Source of the DNA: Bacillota bacterium
GTDB lineage: Bacteria > Bacillota > Clostridia > Lachnospirales > Lachnospiraceae
DNA: 13,546 nucleotides
Reading direction: 5' to 3'
Assembly: GCA_023415655.1 (NCBI GenBank)
Contig: JAEZKD010000273.1
Span: 1 to 13,546 of the forward strand
The position numbers and the translations under genes are program-made. This document shows, one piece after another, positions 1-7,807 of the stretch. The number at the start of each line of letters is the position of its first letter. The first letter of the stretch is position 1. The notes beneath the pieces were generated by a model. That model searched no databases and was not told the DNA's origin. It worked only from the letters and a program-made list of their open reading frames with translations.

Positions 1-1037
1 ACATCTTTTAAGGTAAGCTTATACTGCTCAATTCGAACGTATTTGTTATTCTCCAACGTAACTACTTTAGAAACATCATCACCTACCGTTAATGCATAGG
101 CAACATCAAAGATTGCTTTAGCGTGTAAAGTCGTATCGCTCATTACAGTTCCTAAGATTTTTCCTTCTTTTACTGCATCTAGTCCTTGTGGTGTTCCATC
201 AATCCCTACGATATTATGAAAACTATAATTTGCACGTTCCAATGCATCTACTACGCCCAAAGCCATATCATCATTGTTACAGATAATTAATTCAATTTGA
301 TCTCCATACGTCTTATGCCATGTTTCCATCAACGCAGATGCCTGTGTACGCTCCCAGTTTGCAATTCCACCAACTAACTTTTCCAATTTCAACCCATAAT
401 TCTTTAAGGTTAGTACTGACCACTCCGTTCTAACCATAGAATCCTGATGTCTGATTTCCCCTTCAAGCATTACATATTGAATCCTACCATCTCCATTGAT
501 ATCAATATTTTCCGGATTCTCTTTATAAGCATCAATAATTAATTCTCCCTGCAACACAGCTTGCGTTTTTGCATCTGAGCCCACATAATACATCTTCTCC
601 CACCGATTCATGTCCTCTTCGACTGGCTCACGATTAAAAAATACAATTGGAATCTTAGCTTCCATTGCTTTATCAATTATTGAGGAGGCTTCTGTTCGGT
701 CCACCATATTAACGCATAGAACATCATATTTCAGTGAGATAAACTTATCAATTTGATCATTTTGGATGCTTTGATTTTCATTCGCATCTGCAATATCTAC
801 CTTAATTTTAATTCCCTTTTCTTGCTCCATCGTTTTCGCATAACTATCTAAGTCTCCCATCATAGTGGAGATAAATGTATCATCTCCGCGATAGATAGCA
901 ACACCAATTCGTATGGTATCCTTATTCTTATCTTCATTGTTACTATTTATCATGTATTGAAACAAGAGAATAACGCCTATTGAACATACAATCAAGATTA
1001 GAAAAAGAATTATCTTTTTATTAAAACGAGCACCCAT
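1..1037 (-). CDS. mglB: Galactose/glucose-binding periplasmic protein, MglB-like (3' end outside window)
   Basis: I read this frame by hand; about 345 codons are present and the stop lies beyond base 1. It is a substrate-binding protein of the D-galactose/glucose-binding (GGBP) family. The calcium loop DINGDGRIQ is at residues 179-187, matching the E. coli DLNKDGQIQ loop. Likely sugar contacts line up with E. coli GGBP: FFNREP (N135), H197-x-D199 and R203, W228, the NND of residues 254-256 and D280. E. coli N256 is replaced by S300. The N-terminus (about 9-28) is a hydrophobic segment. Its only cysteine, C18, follows LIV, a poor lipobox, so the protein may be membrane-anchored rather than a lipoprotein. 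The ATG at 1037 follows GGAGGT (1042-1047) and lies 13 nt after the previous gene, so it is the fourth gene of the operon. The family call is confident. Whether it works in transport, sensing or both is inference. Confidence 0.88.
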   Translation of the reverse strand, partial: MGARFNKKIILFLILIVCSIGVILLFQYMINSNNEDKNKDTIRIGVAIYRGDDTFISTMMGDLDSYAKTMEQEKGIKIKVDIADANENQSIQNDQIDKFISLKYDVLCVNMVDRTEASSIIDKAMEAKIPIVFFNREPVEEDMNRWEKMYYVGSDAKTQAVLQGELIIDAYKENPENIDINGDGRIQYVMLEGEIRHQDSMVRTEWSVLTLKNYGLKLEKLVGGIANWERTQASALMETWHKTYGDQIELIICNNDDMALGVVDALERANYSFHNIVGIDGTPQGLDAVKEGKILGTVMSDTTLHAKAIFDVAYALTVGDDVSKVVTLENNKYVRIEQYKLTLKD

Positions 1038-1050
1038 AAGTACCTCCATT

Positions 1051-2022
1051 CTAAGAGATTGGATAAAGTAATATTTCATATTCCCGATCATGAACGGTCT
1101 TAGGAGTAATAAGGAAGGTATCTAATATCACCTCTGATTCCACTTGTTTCTTATTAATAAAAGAAACAGCAGCCTCGATACTTAAATAACCTTTTAAGTA
1201 ATCATTTTCAACAATAATCCCAGACAATTGTTCTTTTTCTAAGGAGCTTAATATAAAATTGGTATAACCCACTCCATAAATTCTTCGATCGTTTTCATCT
1301 TTGGCACTGAGTTGGTATTCCGCCATTACTGATAGAAGATTCGTATCTAAAGCAACAAATATACAATTAGGTGTTGACTGACTAGCCTCAATCATTGATT
1401 GCTTTATTTCTTCTTGCTTTACATCCTTGATATTGTATTCATATTGGTTTAATTCTAAAACTTGTAATAGACCTTGTAATCTTTCATTACTACTTGTTTG
1501 CTTTGTATTTCCTGGAAATATATAAATCGGTAGGTTCGGTTTTTCTTTCTTCAAATCCTCCACAATCAGATTACCTAGCTTTTCACCTAATTGACTTCCA
1601 TTTGATAAGATGGATGCGTCCACCTCCTCAGACCCCAACTGTGTTTGGATAGTCACTAAGTGAGGTAGAGCATTAAAGTTCTTTAATCCATACGTGATCT
1701 CGGTACTATCTACGGCCGCCAATACGATTGCCTGTGCTCCCGCTTGTACCTCTCGCTTGATAAAGTCTAGCTGTTCGCTTGCATTCTGTTCACTATACAA
1801 GGTGATAAAGCTCACATCCACATTGAATTCCATCGCTGCTTGCTCCATTCCCTTTTTGTAATTTTGCCAGGTACTATCTGTCGTATCATCTATAATAACC
1901 GAAATATTATAGATTTCATGATCTGCATCATCAGAATAAATCAACTCAGTTGAGGATACCAGATACAAAATTAATATAAGACTCACCAATAATAGAAATC
2001 CAAATTTACTTAATTTCTCCAT
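1051..2022 (-). CDS. Membrane-anchored periplasmic sugar-binding protein, probable kinase partner
   Basis: This 323-residue protein belongs to the type I periplasmic binding protein superfamily (RbsB-like, Peripla_BP_4 type). It has one N-terminal hydrophobic helix (about 7-28) with no cysteine in it, so it is probably held in the membrane by an uncleaved anchor. The rest has the two-lobe pattern: a first strand (NISVIIDD, from about 39), a QAIVLAAVDS strand about 60 residues later, and later lobe strands IYIFPGN, CIFVALD and IYGVGYT. Its ATG directly abuts the kinase stop codon (TAG at 2023-2025), so translation is probably coupled. The closest known arrangement is XylFII of Clostridium beijerinckii, a membrane-bound binding protein that senses xylose with LytS/YesN instead of transporting it. 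A sensor role here is inferred from the anchor and operon position. The ligand cannot be read from the sequence. Confidence 0.83.
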   Translation of the reverse strand: MEKLSKFGFLLLVSLILILYLVSSTELIYSDDADHEIYNISVIIDDTTDSTWQNYKKGMEQAAMEFNVDVSFITLYSEQNASEQLDFIKREVQAGAQAIVLAAVDSTEITYGLKNFNALPHLVTIQTQLGSEEVDASILSNGSQLGEKLGNLIVEDLKKEKPNLPIYIFPGNTKQTSSNERLQGLLQVLELNQYEYNIKDVKQEEIKQSMIEASQSTPNCIFVALDTNLLSVMAEYQLSAKDENDRRIYGVGYTNFILSSLEKEQLSGIIVENDYLKGYLSIEAAVSFINKKQVESEVILDTFLITPKTVHDREYEILLYPIS

Positions 2023-3831
2023 CTACACATCCATCCTTGTATATTCATCATAAGCTACCTTAGGTAAATGTATGATAATCGTAGTTCCCTCATCTGGTCT
2101 AGAATCAATACTTAATCCATATTCATTCCCGAAATAGACGCGGATTCTCTCATTTACATTCTTTACCCCAATTCCAGTCCCACGCTTAGAACTCACATCC
2201 CCATTTAACAAGCGTTCTACCATATCTTCAGTCATTCCAAGTCCATTGTCTGAGACCGATAAATATAGATGATCTCGTTCCAAGTAAGCTTTAATGATAA
2301 TCTCACCATCTCCATCCATGAATTCCATGCCATGATAAATTGCATTCTCAACTAACGGCTGTAGCACAAGCTTAATCGTTGCACACCCCATAACCTCCGG
2401 TTCTGCTATGATTTGATATTCAAATCGATTCTTATATCTCATATTCTGAATCATAAGATAATTACGGACATGCTCTAGTTCATCTGCTACCGTAATGATT
2501 GTTTTTCCTTTACTTAAGCTGATACGGAAGAATCGTCCCAAAGCTGTTACTACCTTAACTGCTTCGTCCTGTCGTTTATCCTCAATCATCCACACAATAA
2601 TATCTAAGGTATTGTATAAAAAGTGAGGATTAATCTGAGCCTGTAAGGTATTTAACTCATTAATACGTTTGGATTCGTGCTCCTCTACCATATCCTTCAT
2701 GAGATTTTGAATTTGTGCTGCCATTTTCTTAATTGACTTCCCAAGGTGCTTTATCTCATAGGTACCTCCCTCATAGATTTGTATATTAAGTGCTCCCATC
2801 TCTAGTTGATTCACTGATTTTTCAAGTTCATTGATTGGATTTGTTATCTTTGATGTAATAAGCGAATTAATCATCGAAAGTATACATACAAAGATGAGCA
2901 AAATAAAAACAATAAAAATTCTATTCTTGATATTATTCAAGCTCAATCCTTTTTGAGGCGTTACACCAACAATCTTCCAACCGGTATAACCAACGGATTT
3001 GACCGTTACAACTCTCTCCTCCCCTTGAAAGGTCTCCTCATGATTCCCATCCTTATAAGTGGCAGCTACCAAATTGTTTTCTTGAAGAACCTTTGCATCA
3101 ATCAATTGTAACTTAGGATGATAAATGATAATTCCTTCGCTATCAATCAGATAGGTATAGCCATCGCTACCAAGAGATATATTTTCAAACAAGTGGGAAA
3201 TTGGATCGTAGCTAATATCAATTAACAATACACCTTGCTGAATGGTCTTTTCCATAGTGATCTCAACCGCTCGACTAATTGAGATTACCCATTGGTATTG
3301 GTAGTCACTGTCTACGAAGAGATTTTGAACATATGGTGTAGAAAAATGGATATTCTCCGTTTTATTTAACGCATATTCAAACCAACGGTTATCAACGACA
3401 GTGCTACCATCCTTTAACATAGCTGCAGGAGCAGTCTCAATTAGCTCCCCGTCAGCTAAGAACAAAGCAATGTTCTGTATGTAATCTTTATTTGTATCAT
3501 AAATTAATAAAAGCTTTTCATTAATTGACTCTGTAGATAAATCCGCATATTTGATTACCTGATAGTATAAAGAATCCGAGATTTTCATTAAGTTTCTTAA
3601 ATTCGAATCTAACGTTTTATTCACTTGTTCAATCAGGTTTTGATTCTCTTCTTGGATTACCTGCTTCACTTGATTGGAAAATCTCGTATATAAAGAAACT
3701 GTAATCGAAAGGATAGCTATTGCTGCACTTATGGTAAATGAAACGAATATCGTATATCGAATGCTTCGATTTGTGAAAAAGCGTTTTACCATATCTAGAA
3801 TTCTTTTTCCTATTGTAGTTAAAGTATCCAT
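2023..3831 (-). CDS. YesM-family sensor histidine kinase (Cache-HAMP-His_kinase-HATPase)
   Basis: This 602-residue membrane kinase is complete. The order is: TM1 at about 27-49; an extracellular double-Cache-like region at about 50-300 (GYTYLIDSEGIIIYHP at 224-239 is typical); TM2 at about 303-325; HAMP at about 326-380; the His_kinase core QAQINPHFLYN (398-407) with phospho-acceptor H403; and the ATPase domain. That domain shows an N box QPLVENAIYHG (491-501), G1 DNGLGM (528-533) and G2 GTGIGVKN (551-558). All catalytic motifs are intact. The gene starts 3 nt after the regulator stop and ends flush with the binding-protein start, so the kinase and its partners are made from one message. It probably phosphorylates the YesN regulator encoded upstream. 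Signal input may be direct through the Cache domain or indirect through the binding proteins; the sequence does not decide. Confidence 0.93.
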   Translation of the reverse strand: MDTLTTIGKRILDMVKRFFTNRSIRYTIFVSFTISAAIAILSITVSLYTRFSNQVKQVIQEENQNLIEQVNKTLDSNLRNLMKISDSLYYQVIKYADLSTESINEKLLLIYDTNKDYIQNIALFLADGELIETAPAAMLKDGSTVVDNRWFEYALNKTENIHFSTPYVQNLFVDSDYQYQWVISISRAVEITMEKTIQQGVLLIDISYDPISHLFENISLGSDGYTYLIDSEGIIIYHPKLQLIDAKVLQENNLVAATYKDGNHEETFQGEERVVTVKSVGYTGWKIVGVTPQKGLSLNNIKNRIFIVFILLIFVCILSMINSLITSKITNPINELEKSVNQLEMGALNIQIYEGGTYEIKHLGKSIKKMAAQIQNLMKDMVEEHESKRINELNTLQAQINPHFLYNTLDIIVWMIEDKRQDEAVKVVTALGRFFRISLSKGKTIITVADELEHVRNYLMIQNMRYKNRFEYQIIAEPEVMGCATIKLVLQPLVENAIYHGMEFMDGDGEIIIKAYLERDHLYLSVSDNGLGMTEDMVERLLNGDVSSKRGTGIGVKNVNERIRVYFGNEYGLSIDSRPDEGTTIIIHLPKVAYDEYTRMDV

Positions 3832-3834
3832 CCA

Positions 3835-5448
3835 TTACTCCCTTTTTTCACGAAATCTACTCGGAGATACCCCATATTGTTTCTTAAAAACATAGCTAAA
3901 ATAATTAGGGTCCTCATATCCAACTTTTCTTGCGATTACATAGGTCTTTTCATCCGATAGTTCAATAAATTCTTTTGCTTTCTCCATTCGTAATTGGGTT
4001 AAGTAACTAACATAGCTTTGACCAGTTTCCTTTTTAAAGATTGTGGAAAAATAAGTCGGTGTAATATGTAAATGCTGGCACAACATTTCTACCGAGAGCA
4101 AAGCATCCGAATAATTCTTTTCTATGAATAGCTTTGCAGAATTGATTACATTCTGGGTTGTATGTTCACGATCTTTTCCAATATGGTCAGATATTTTGTT
4201 ACAAACCTGTAGTAGCCACTTCTTTAAATCCTCACTGTCTTGTAGCGAAGTAATCAAGTCGTTTAAATCAACAGTAGACTCAAAGATATGTAAGGGATCA
4301 ATTCCAGTTTCATTTAATAGCTTAACTATCATATGTACAAAGCTCACAATGTATAATTGATACTCTACTGTATGGAGCTTTTGCTCATGCATGTTATCAA
4401 AGGTTCCTTGAATGCATTGAAGAACATCCTCTTTGCCACCAAATTTGATTGCTGCAATTAAATCCTTTTCCGTAACGAATTCTACCCGTTTTCGATGATT
4501 CAAAGGCTCCACATCCTTGATGTAGATTGTAACCCCTTTTCCCATAATTTTTTGATATCCTAGGGCAGCTTTTGCTTCCTTATAGGATTGCTTTACTTGC
4601 TCAAATTGTGGATAGGCTTCACCTAATCCAATGGTGATATCAAGATTATGTATTCTCTTACATTCCTTACAAGCATGATTTAACAATCCCATAAGATTGA
4701 GTAGACTCTGAAATTCATTGAGCGCAATGATCATATGTATTCTTCCAGAAGAATGGAATAAAGCATATTCATAGATACCACCTAATTTTTCTTCCAAGCA
4801 TCGTTCTACCAACAAAGTAAGATAGTCCTGTTCATTGTATGGATGCGATATGTCAACTGTATCTGTGGAGATTGATATCTCTGTACTTGCAATTACTAGA
4901 TTACTTCCAATCAGATTCTGTAAGTCATACTCCTGCAATTTTAATGCAATCGTTTCAGCATCCATTTTTCCATGGACCATATCAAGAAAAAAGTGCTCCT
5001 TAAGCAATGGCAAATTCTTTTTATAGCTATCTCTTAAAGTTTTTATACTTCTTTTTTCTTCCAACTCTTTATCTAGGCTATTACGTATTTGTATCAGAAT
5101 TTGGGTTAACTCTTCCCCATTCACTGGCTTTACAATATATTCGGTTACTTTACATTGAATTGCCTGCTTCGCATATTCAAATTCATCAAACCCCGAAAAG
5201 ATAACAATACGAATCGAGGGATAATTCTTCTTTACCCGCCTTGCAAGCTCTAAGCCATCGATATATGGCATTTTAATATCCGTAAGGATGACATCTGGTT
5301 CATAGATTTCTATTTTATCTAATGCATCTTGTCCATTTTCTGCATCTCCTACTACTATAAAGCCAGTTTCTTCCCATTTGATCTTCTTTATGATACTAGT
5401 CCGCACTTCTTCTTCATCGTCCACTAGCATGATACGATATAAACTCAT
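3835..5448 (-). CDS. YesN-type response regulator with C-terminal AraC DNA-binding domain
   Basis: This 537-residue transcription factor is the first gene of the sugar-sensing operon. The N-terminal receiver domain (1-120) has the acidic pair D10-D11, phospho-acceptor D57 in LTDIKMP, S85 in FSGFDEFEYA and K107 in IVKPVN. The middle (about 140-420) is the variable YesN linker; GLGEAYPQFEQVKQSYKEA around 274-292 resembles the stretch seen in many YesN proteins. The C-terminal AraC domain (about 435-537) has two helix-turn-helix units, ending in GYEDPNYFSYVFKKQYGVSP (510-529). The ATG at 5448 is preceded by AAAGGAGAAGA. It most likely activates this operon and a sugar ABC transporter downstream, but no target site can be proven from the window. 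Confidence 0.93.
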   Translation of the reverse strand: MSLYRIMLVDDEEEVRTSIIKKIKWEETGFIVVGDAENGQDALDKIEIYEPDVILTDIKMPYIDGLELARRVKKNYPSIRIVIFSGFDEFEYAKQAIQCKVTEYIVKPVNGEELTQILIQIRNSLDKELEEKRSIKTLRDSYKKNLPLLKEHFFLDMVHGKMDAETIALKLQEYDLQNLIGSNLVIASTEISISTDTVDISHPYNEQDYLTLLVERCLEEKLGGIYEYALFHSSGRIHMIIALNEFQSLLNLMGLLNHACKECKRIHNLDITIGLGEAYPQFEQVKQSYKEAKAALGYQKIMGKGVTIYIKDVEPLNHRKRVEFVTEKDLIAAIKFGGKEDVLQCIQGTFDNMHEQKLHTVEYQLYIVSFVHMIVKLLNETGIDPLHIFESTVDLNDLITSLQDSEDLKKWLLQVCNKISDHIGKDREHTTQNVINSAKLFIEKNYSDALLSVEMLCQHLHITPTYFSTIFKKETGQSYVSYLTQLRMEKAKEFIELSDEKTYVIARKVGYEDPNYFSYVFKKQYGVSPSRFREKRE

Positions 5449-5486
5449 ATACTCTTCTCCTTTGCTTTTAATTCACGCTTATATTC

Positions 5487-5520
5487 ATAATAGTATATTA
5501 ACATATTTATCCAAAATTTG
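5487..5520 (-). promoter_or_regulatory. Candidate promoter of the regulator-kinase-binding-protein operon
   Basis: On the minus strand the AT-rich region before the regulator offers -10 hexamers TATTAT (5487-5492) and TATACT (5492-5497). A weak -35, TTTGGA, lies 17 bp before the first. The -35 matches consensus at only three of six positions, which fits a promoter needing an activator. The position is approximate. Confidence 0.3.
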
Positions 5521-5554
5521 AAATATTTTAAGGAAAAATGAATGTAGTTAAACC

Positions 5555-5584
5555 TTGACTTTTAAAGTCTCACTATTATATTAT
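5555..5584 (+). promoter_or_regulatory. Candidate sigma-A promoter of the chemoreceptor gene
   Basis: TTGACT (5555-5560) is followed by overlapping -10 candidates TATATT (5577-5582, 16-bp spacer) and TATTAT (5579-5584, 18-bp spacer). The start would be near 5590, leaving a leader of about 170 nt. I saw no convincing flagellar sigma-D type promoter, which is often used for motility genes in Firmicutes. Confidence 0.5.
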
Positions 5585-5589
5585 AAATG

Positions 5590-5763
5590 GCGGACAGTTT
5601 AAATATAGCAATCGTACATAAAACTGCCCCATAAAGCGACATAAGATAAAAAACAAAAGAATCAATCAAATCAAGGTAATACGATTTGATACTAAATGGT
5701 GATTCATCCAATCTGCATTTTGCGAATTGGAATGTTATAAATAACAAAAGAAGAGGTAATAAA
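5590..5763 (+). promoter_or_regulatory. Structured 5' leader of the chemoreceptor gene
   Basis: The 315 bases between the divergent genes hold promoters and this leader but no gene. The leader contains two stem-loops. The first is ATCAAATC (5665-5672) with GATTTGAT (5683-5690), 8 bp with a 10-nt loop. The second is 5705-5712 with 5726-5734, 8 bp with one bulged A and an inner GCA/TGC pair, ending about 17 nt before the ribosome binding site at 5751-5757. No known riboswitch consensus was recognised, so a regulatory role is only a possibility. Confidence 0.3.
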
Positions 5764-7440
5764 ATGTTTTTAAAAAAGTTTGACATCAAGAAAAGATTAT
5801 TGTTGTCGTTTGCAGTAAGTTCTGTCTTAACTGCTGGTATGTTTGGATCGACAGTCACTGGATTAACTTCATCAAGATTGAAATTAACTGAATTTATTGG
5901 GGGCTCTTTCGTAACAGATATTGCAGTAAAAACAATTAGAATGGATTCTCAAAACGCTGCCATTGGCGTTAGAAATATGATTCTTGATCCAGATAAAAAT
6001 ATGAGAAATTCTTATATCAGTCATATTGAAGAACTACTTGTCAGTATTGATGACCAATTGGCGATTTTAAAGGATAATGATGCATCCGATAAAGCATTAG
6101 TGGCTCAACTAGAAGCAAAGATCGTTGAATGGAAAACAATCGCGAAAGCCGCGATTGAAGCTATCATCAATGGTAATCTAGAAGAAGCTTCAACATTAAT
6201 AGTAGAAGAATGTACTGGTTTATTATTAGAAGTAGAAAATATCTCGAAGGAAATTGATGAAGTGATTTATGATCAGCAGCAAGAGGTATTATCAAGTAGT
6301 CTTCAGGCAACAATCAATTCCTTTATCATGGTGCTTATCTTCTTTGTTTCATCCGTTGTGTTAAGTTCAATTATAATTAATAAAGTAACAAAGAGTATTG
6401 TAGATCCATTGTCAGAATTAGAGGAATTCTCCTTAAAAATGTCAAAAGGAGAATTAAATGCAGAAATCACATACTCTAACAATGATGCTATTGGTAGATT
6501 AGCTCATAGCGTCAAAGAGTTCTCTAATGTGAATAAAAAGTACATTGGAGAATTCGCAAGAATTGTAACTGAGTTATCTGAAGGTAATTTTGTAATTGAA
6601 TTCAAAGAAGAATACGTTGGAGAATTTATTGCAATCAAAGAAATCATGCAAAAGCTTGCGGAAAACTTGTCTCAAACCTTATCTAGAGTCAAAGTAATTT
6701 CTCATGATTTTGCAGAGGTTTCTTCAGAAATTGCACAAAATTCAACCATTTTATCCGATGGTGCAACTGATCAAGCTAGTGTAATTCAAGAATTTATTGC
6801 ACAAACAGAAGCACTCTCTCAGAATATCCTTGAGAATGTAAATCAAGTAAACTCAAGTACTAAAATGATTGAAAAGACGAAGGAAAAAACAAATAGTGGT
6901 ATCGATTCCATGAAAGAAATGATTGTTGCAATGGAAAATATCAATGAATCCAGCCAAAACATCTCCGAGATTACAACTATGATTAATGAAATAGCAAATC
7001 AAACCAATTTACTCTCCTTAAATGCATCGATTGAAGCAGCAAGAGCTGGTGAATTCGGTAAAGGCTTCTCCGTAGTTGCAGCTGAGATTAGAGAATTAGC
7101 ACATAGAAGTTCTACGGCTGTACAAGAAATTGAATCGATGATTAAAGCTAGTTCCTCTCAGGTAAAAGAAGGAAAAGAAAAATTAACAACAATATCGAAG
7201 GAATTAGTTGAAATCAATGAATATGTCAATAAAACTGACGAGATGATGCAGTTACTCTTATCAAGCGCACAAGTACAAAGTGATACCGTTGATTACTTAA
7301 ACTCTGGAACTGAGCAAATTGCAATGGTTGTTGATCAAAATGTACAAACAGCAAGAAGTGGAGCTGACAATGCAGCTGAATTATCAAGTAAAGCTGACGA
7401 ATTAAAAGAAATGACGGAATCTTTTCATCTTATGAGCTAA
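5764..7440 (+). CDS. Methyl-accepting chemotaxis protein (membrane chemoreceptor)
   Basis: This 558-residue transducer senses extracellular signals and controls the CheA/CheW kinase complex. TM1 is at about 12-34. A helical ligand-binding region of about 150 residues (35-185) resembles the four-helix-bundle MCP sensor. TM2 is at about 186-206 and HAMP at about 207-258. A long coiled-coil signalling domain follows, whose hairpin tip is around INEIANQTNLLSLNASIEAA (407-426) and then RAGEFGKGFSVVAAEIREL. No CheR-binding pentapeptide is visible at the C-terminus. The start is set at 5764 because AAGAGGT (5751-5757) sits at the right distance; an ATG 26 codons upstream (5686) has no such site. No other chemotaxis gene is nearby, so this is an orphan receptor. 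The ligand is unknown. The neighbouring divergent sugar-sensing operon makes a sugar-related signal possible but unproven. Confidence 0.95.
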   Translation: MFLKKFDIKKRLLLSFAVSSVLTAGMFGSTVTGLTSSRLKLTEFIGGSFVTDIAVKTIRMDSQNAAIGVRNMILDPDKNMRNSYISHIEELLVSIDDQLAILKDNDASDKALVAQLEAKIVEWKTIAKAAIEAIINGNLEEASTLIVEECTGLLLEVENISKEIDEVIYDQQQEVLSSSLQATINSFIMVLIFFVSSVVLSSIIINKVTKSIVDPLSELEEFSLKMSKGELNAEITYSNNDAIGRLAHSVKEFSNVNKKYIGEFARIVTELSEGNFVIEFKEEYVGEFIAIKEIMQKLAENLSQTLSRVKVISHDFAEVSSEIAQNSTILSDGATDQASVIQEFIAQTEALSQNILENVNQVNSSTKMIEKTKEKTNSGIDSMKEMIVAMENINESSQNISEITTMINEIANQTNLLSLNASIEAARAGEFGKGFSVVAAEIRELAHRSSTAVQEIESMIKASSSQVKEGKEKLTTISKELVEINEYVNKTDEMMQLLLSSAQVQSDTVDYLNSGTEQIAMVVDQNVQTARSGADNAAELSSKADELKEMTESFHLMS

Positions 7441-7458
7441 ATGTAATATTTAGTTTGT

Positions 7459-7484
7459 GAAGAGTGTTCCTGCGAACACTCTTT
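7459..7484 (+). terminator. Hairpin after the chemoreceptor gene, probable terminator
   Basis: AAGAGTGTTC (7460-7469) and GAACACTCTT (7474-7483) form a perfect 10-bp stem with a 4-nt loop, 19 nt after the stop. The T tract behind it is short, so it may act together with the next hairpin at 7493-7534. Confidence 0.6.
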
Positions 7485-7489
7485 CCATT

Positions 7490-7534
7490 AAAAAAGGGAC
7501 AATCGCATGATGTTAAATCATAGATTGTCCCTTT
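7490..7534 (-). terminator. Rho-independent terminator of the SPFH/RHH operon, possibly bidirectional
   Basis: AAAGGGACAATC (7493-7504) pairs with GATTGTCCCTTT (7523-7534). An inner ATGAT/ATCAT stem (7507-7511 and 7517-7521) extends the hairpin. Read on the minus strand, the stem is followed by a run of six T (complement of 7490-7495), the normal arrangement for the gene ending at 7586. On the plus strand it is followed by only TTT, so it may also back up termination of the chemoreceptor transcript. Confidence 0.8.
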
Positions 7535-7585
7535 CAGTATAGATTAGATTCTTAAGACTTGGTGAACATTGCCTTTGAGTGAACA

Positions 7586-7786
7586 TCAATGTAGGTCAAA
7601 TTCTGGTGGGACATCAATCTCCTCCGAGACATACTTACCGTTCTTTTTTCTCTGTCTCACGCACTCCGTTAGCAAATACTCAATCTGACCATTAATGGAT
7701 CTAAAATCATCCTCTGCCCAAGAAGCGATCGCATCATATAATTTTGTTGATAACCTTAAAGGCACCTGTTTTTTGTTATCTGCCAT
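7586..7786 (-). CDS. Small ribbon-helix-helix (Arc/CopG-type) DNA-binding protein
   Basis: This 66-residue protein has the ribbon-helix-helix pattern. A short beta strand (about 6-12, KQVPLRL) would insert in the DNA major groove as a dimer. Helix A (about 14-27, TKLYDAIASWAEDD) and helix B (about 30-46, SINGQIEYLLTECVRQR) follow, joined by the RSING turn common in Arc-like proteins. A short charged tail ends in PPEFDLH. It lies 21 nt after the SPFH gene on the same strand, with a possible GGGAAGATAGGT ribosome site. The obvious candidate target is the pair of palindromes in the promoter of this same operon. No toxin gene adjoins it, so I do not call it an antitoxin. The fold call is firm; the autoregulator role is inference. 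Confidence 0.87.
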   Translation of the reverse strand: MADNKKQVPLRLSTKLYDAIASWAEDDFRSINGQIEYLLTECVRQRKKNGKYVSEEIDVPPEFDLH

Positions 7787-7807
7787 ACCTATCTTCCCAT
7801 CTTAGAA

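Noticed and set aside
3629..5204. Several short frames at 3629-3895, 4124-4360, 4835-5026 and 5007-5204
   Set aside because: They lie inside the kinase and response-regulator genes in other frames, have no recognisable motif, and the host genes are complete with all key residues.
5618..5645. Sigma-D (flagellar) promoter for the chemoreceptor
   Set aside because: TAAA followed by GCGACATAA at 13 nt only loosely resembles the TAAA/GCCGATAA pattern, and the sigma-A type TTGACT promoter upstream is a better match.
5686..5763. Longer chemoreceptor start, 26 codons upstream
   Set aside because: The added residues are polar and lie inside a hairpin region without a ribosome site. The ATG at 5764 has AAGAGGT at the right distance and the usual short cytoplasmic start before TM1.
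5562..5858. Minus-strand 98-codon frame with hydrophobic stretches
   Set aside because: It overlaps the chemoreceptor start and leader in antisense, has no convincing ribosome site, and its hydrophobic character mirrors the antisense of AT-rich sequence.
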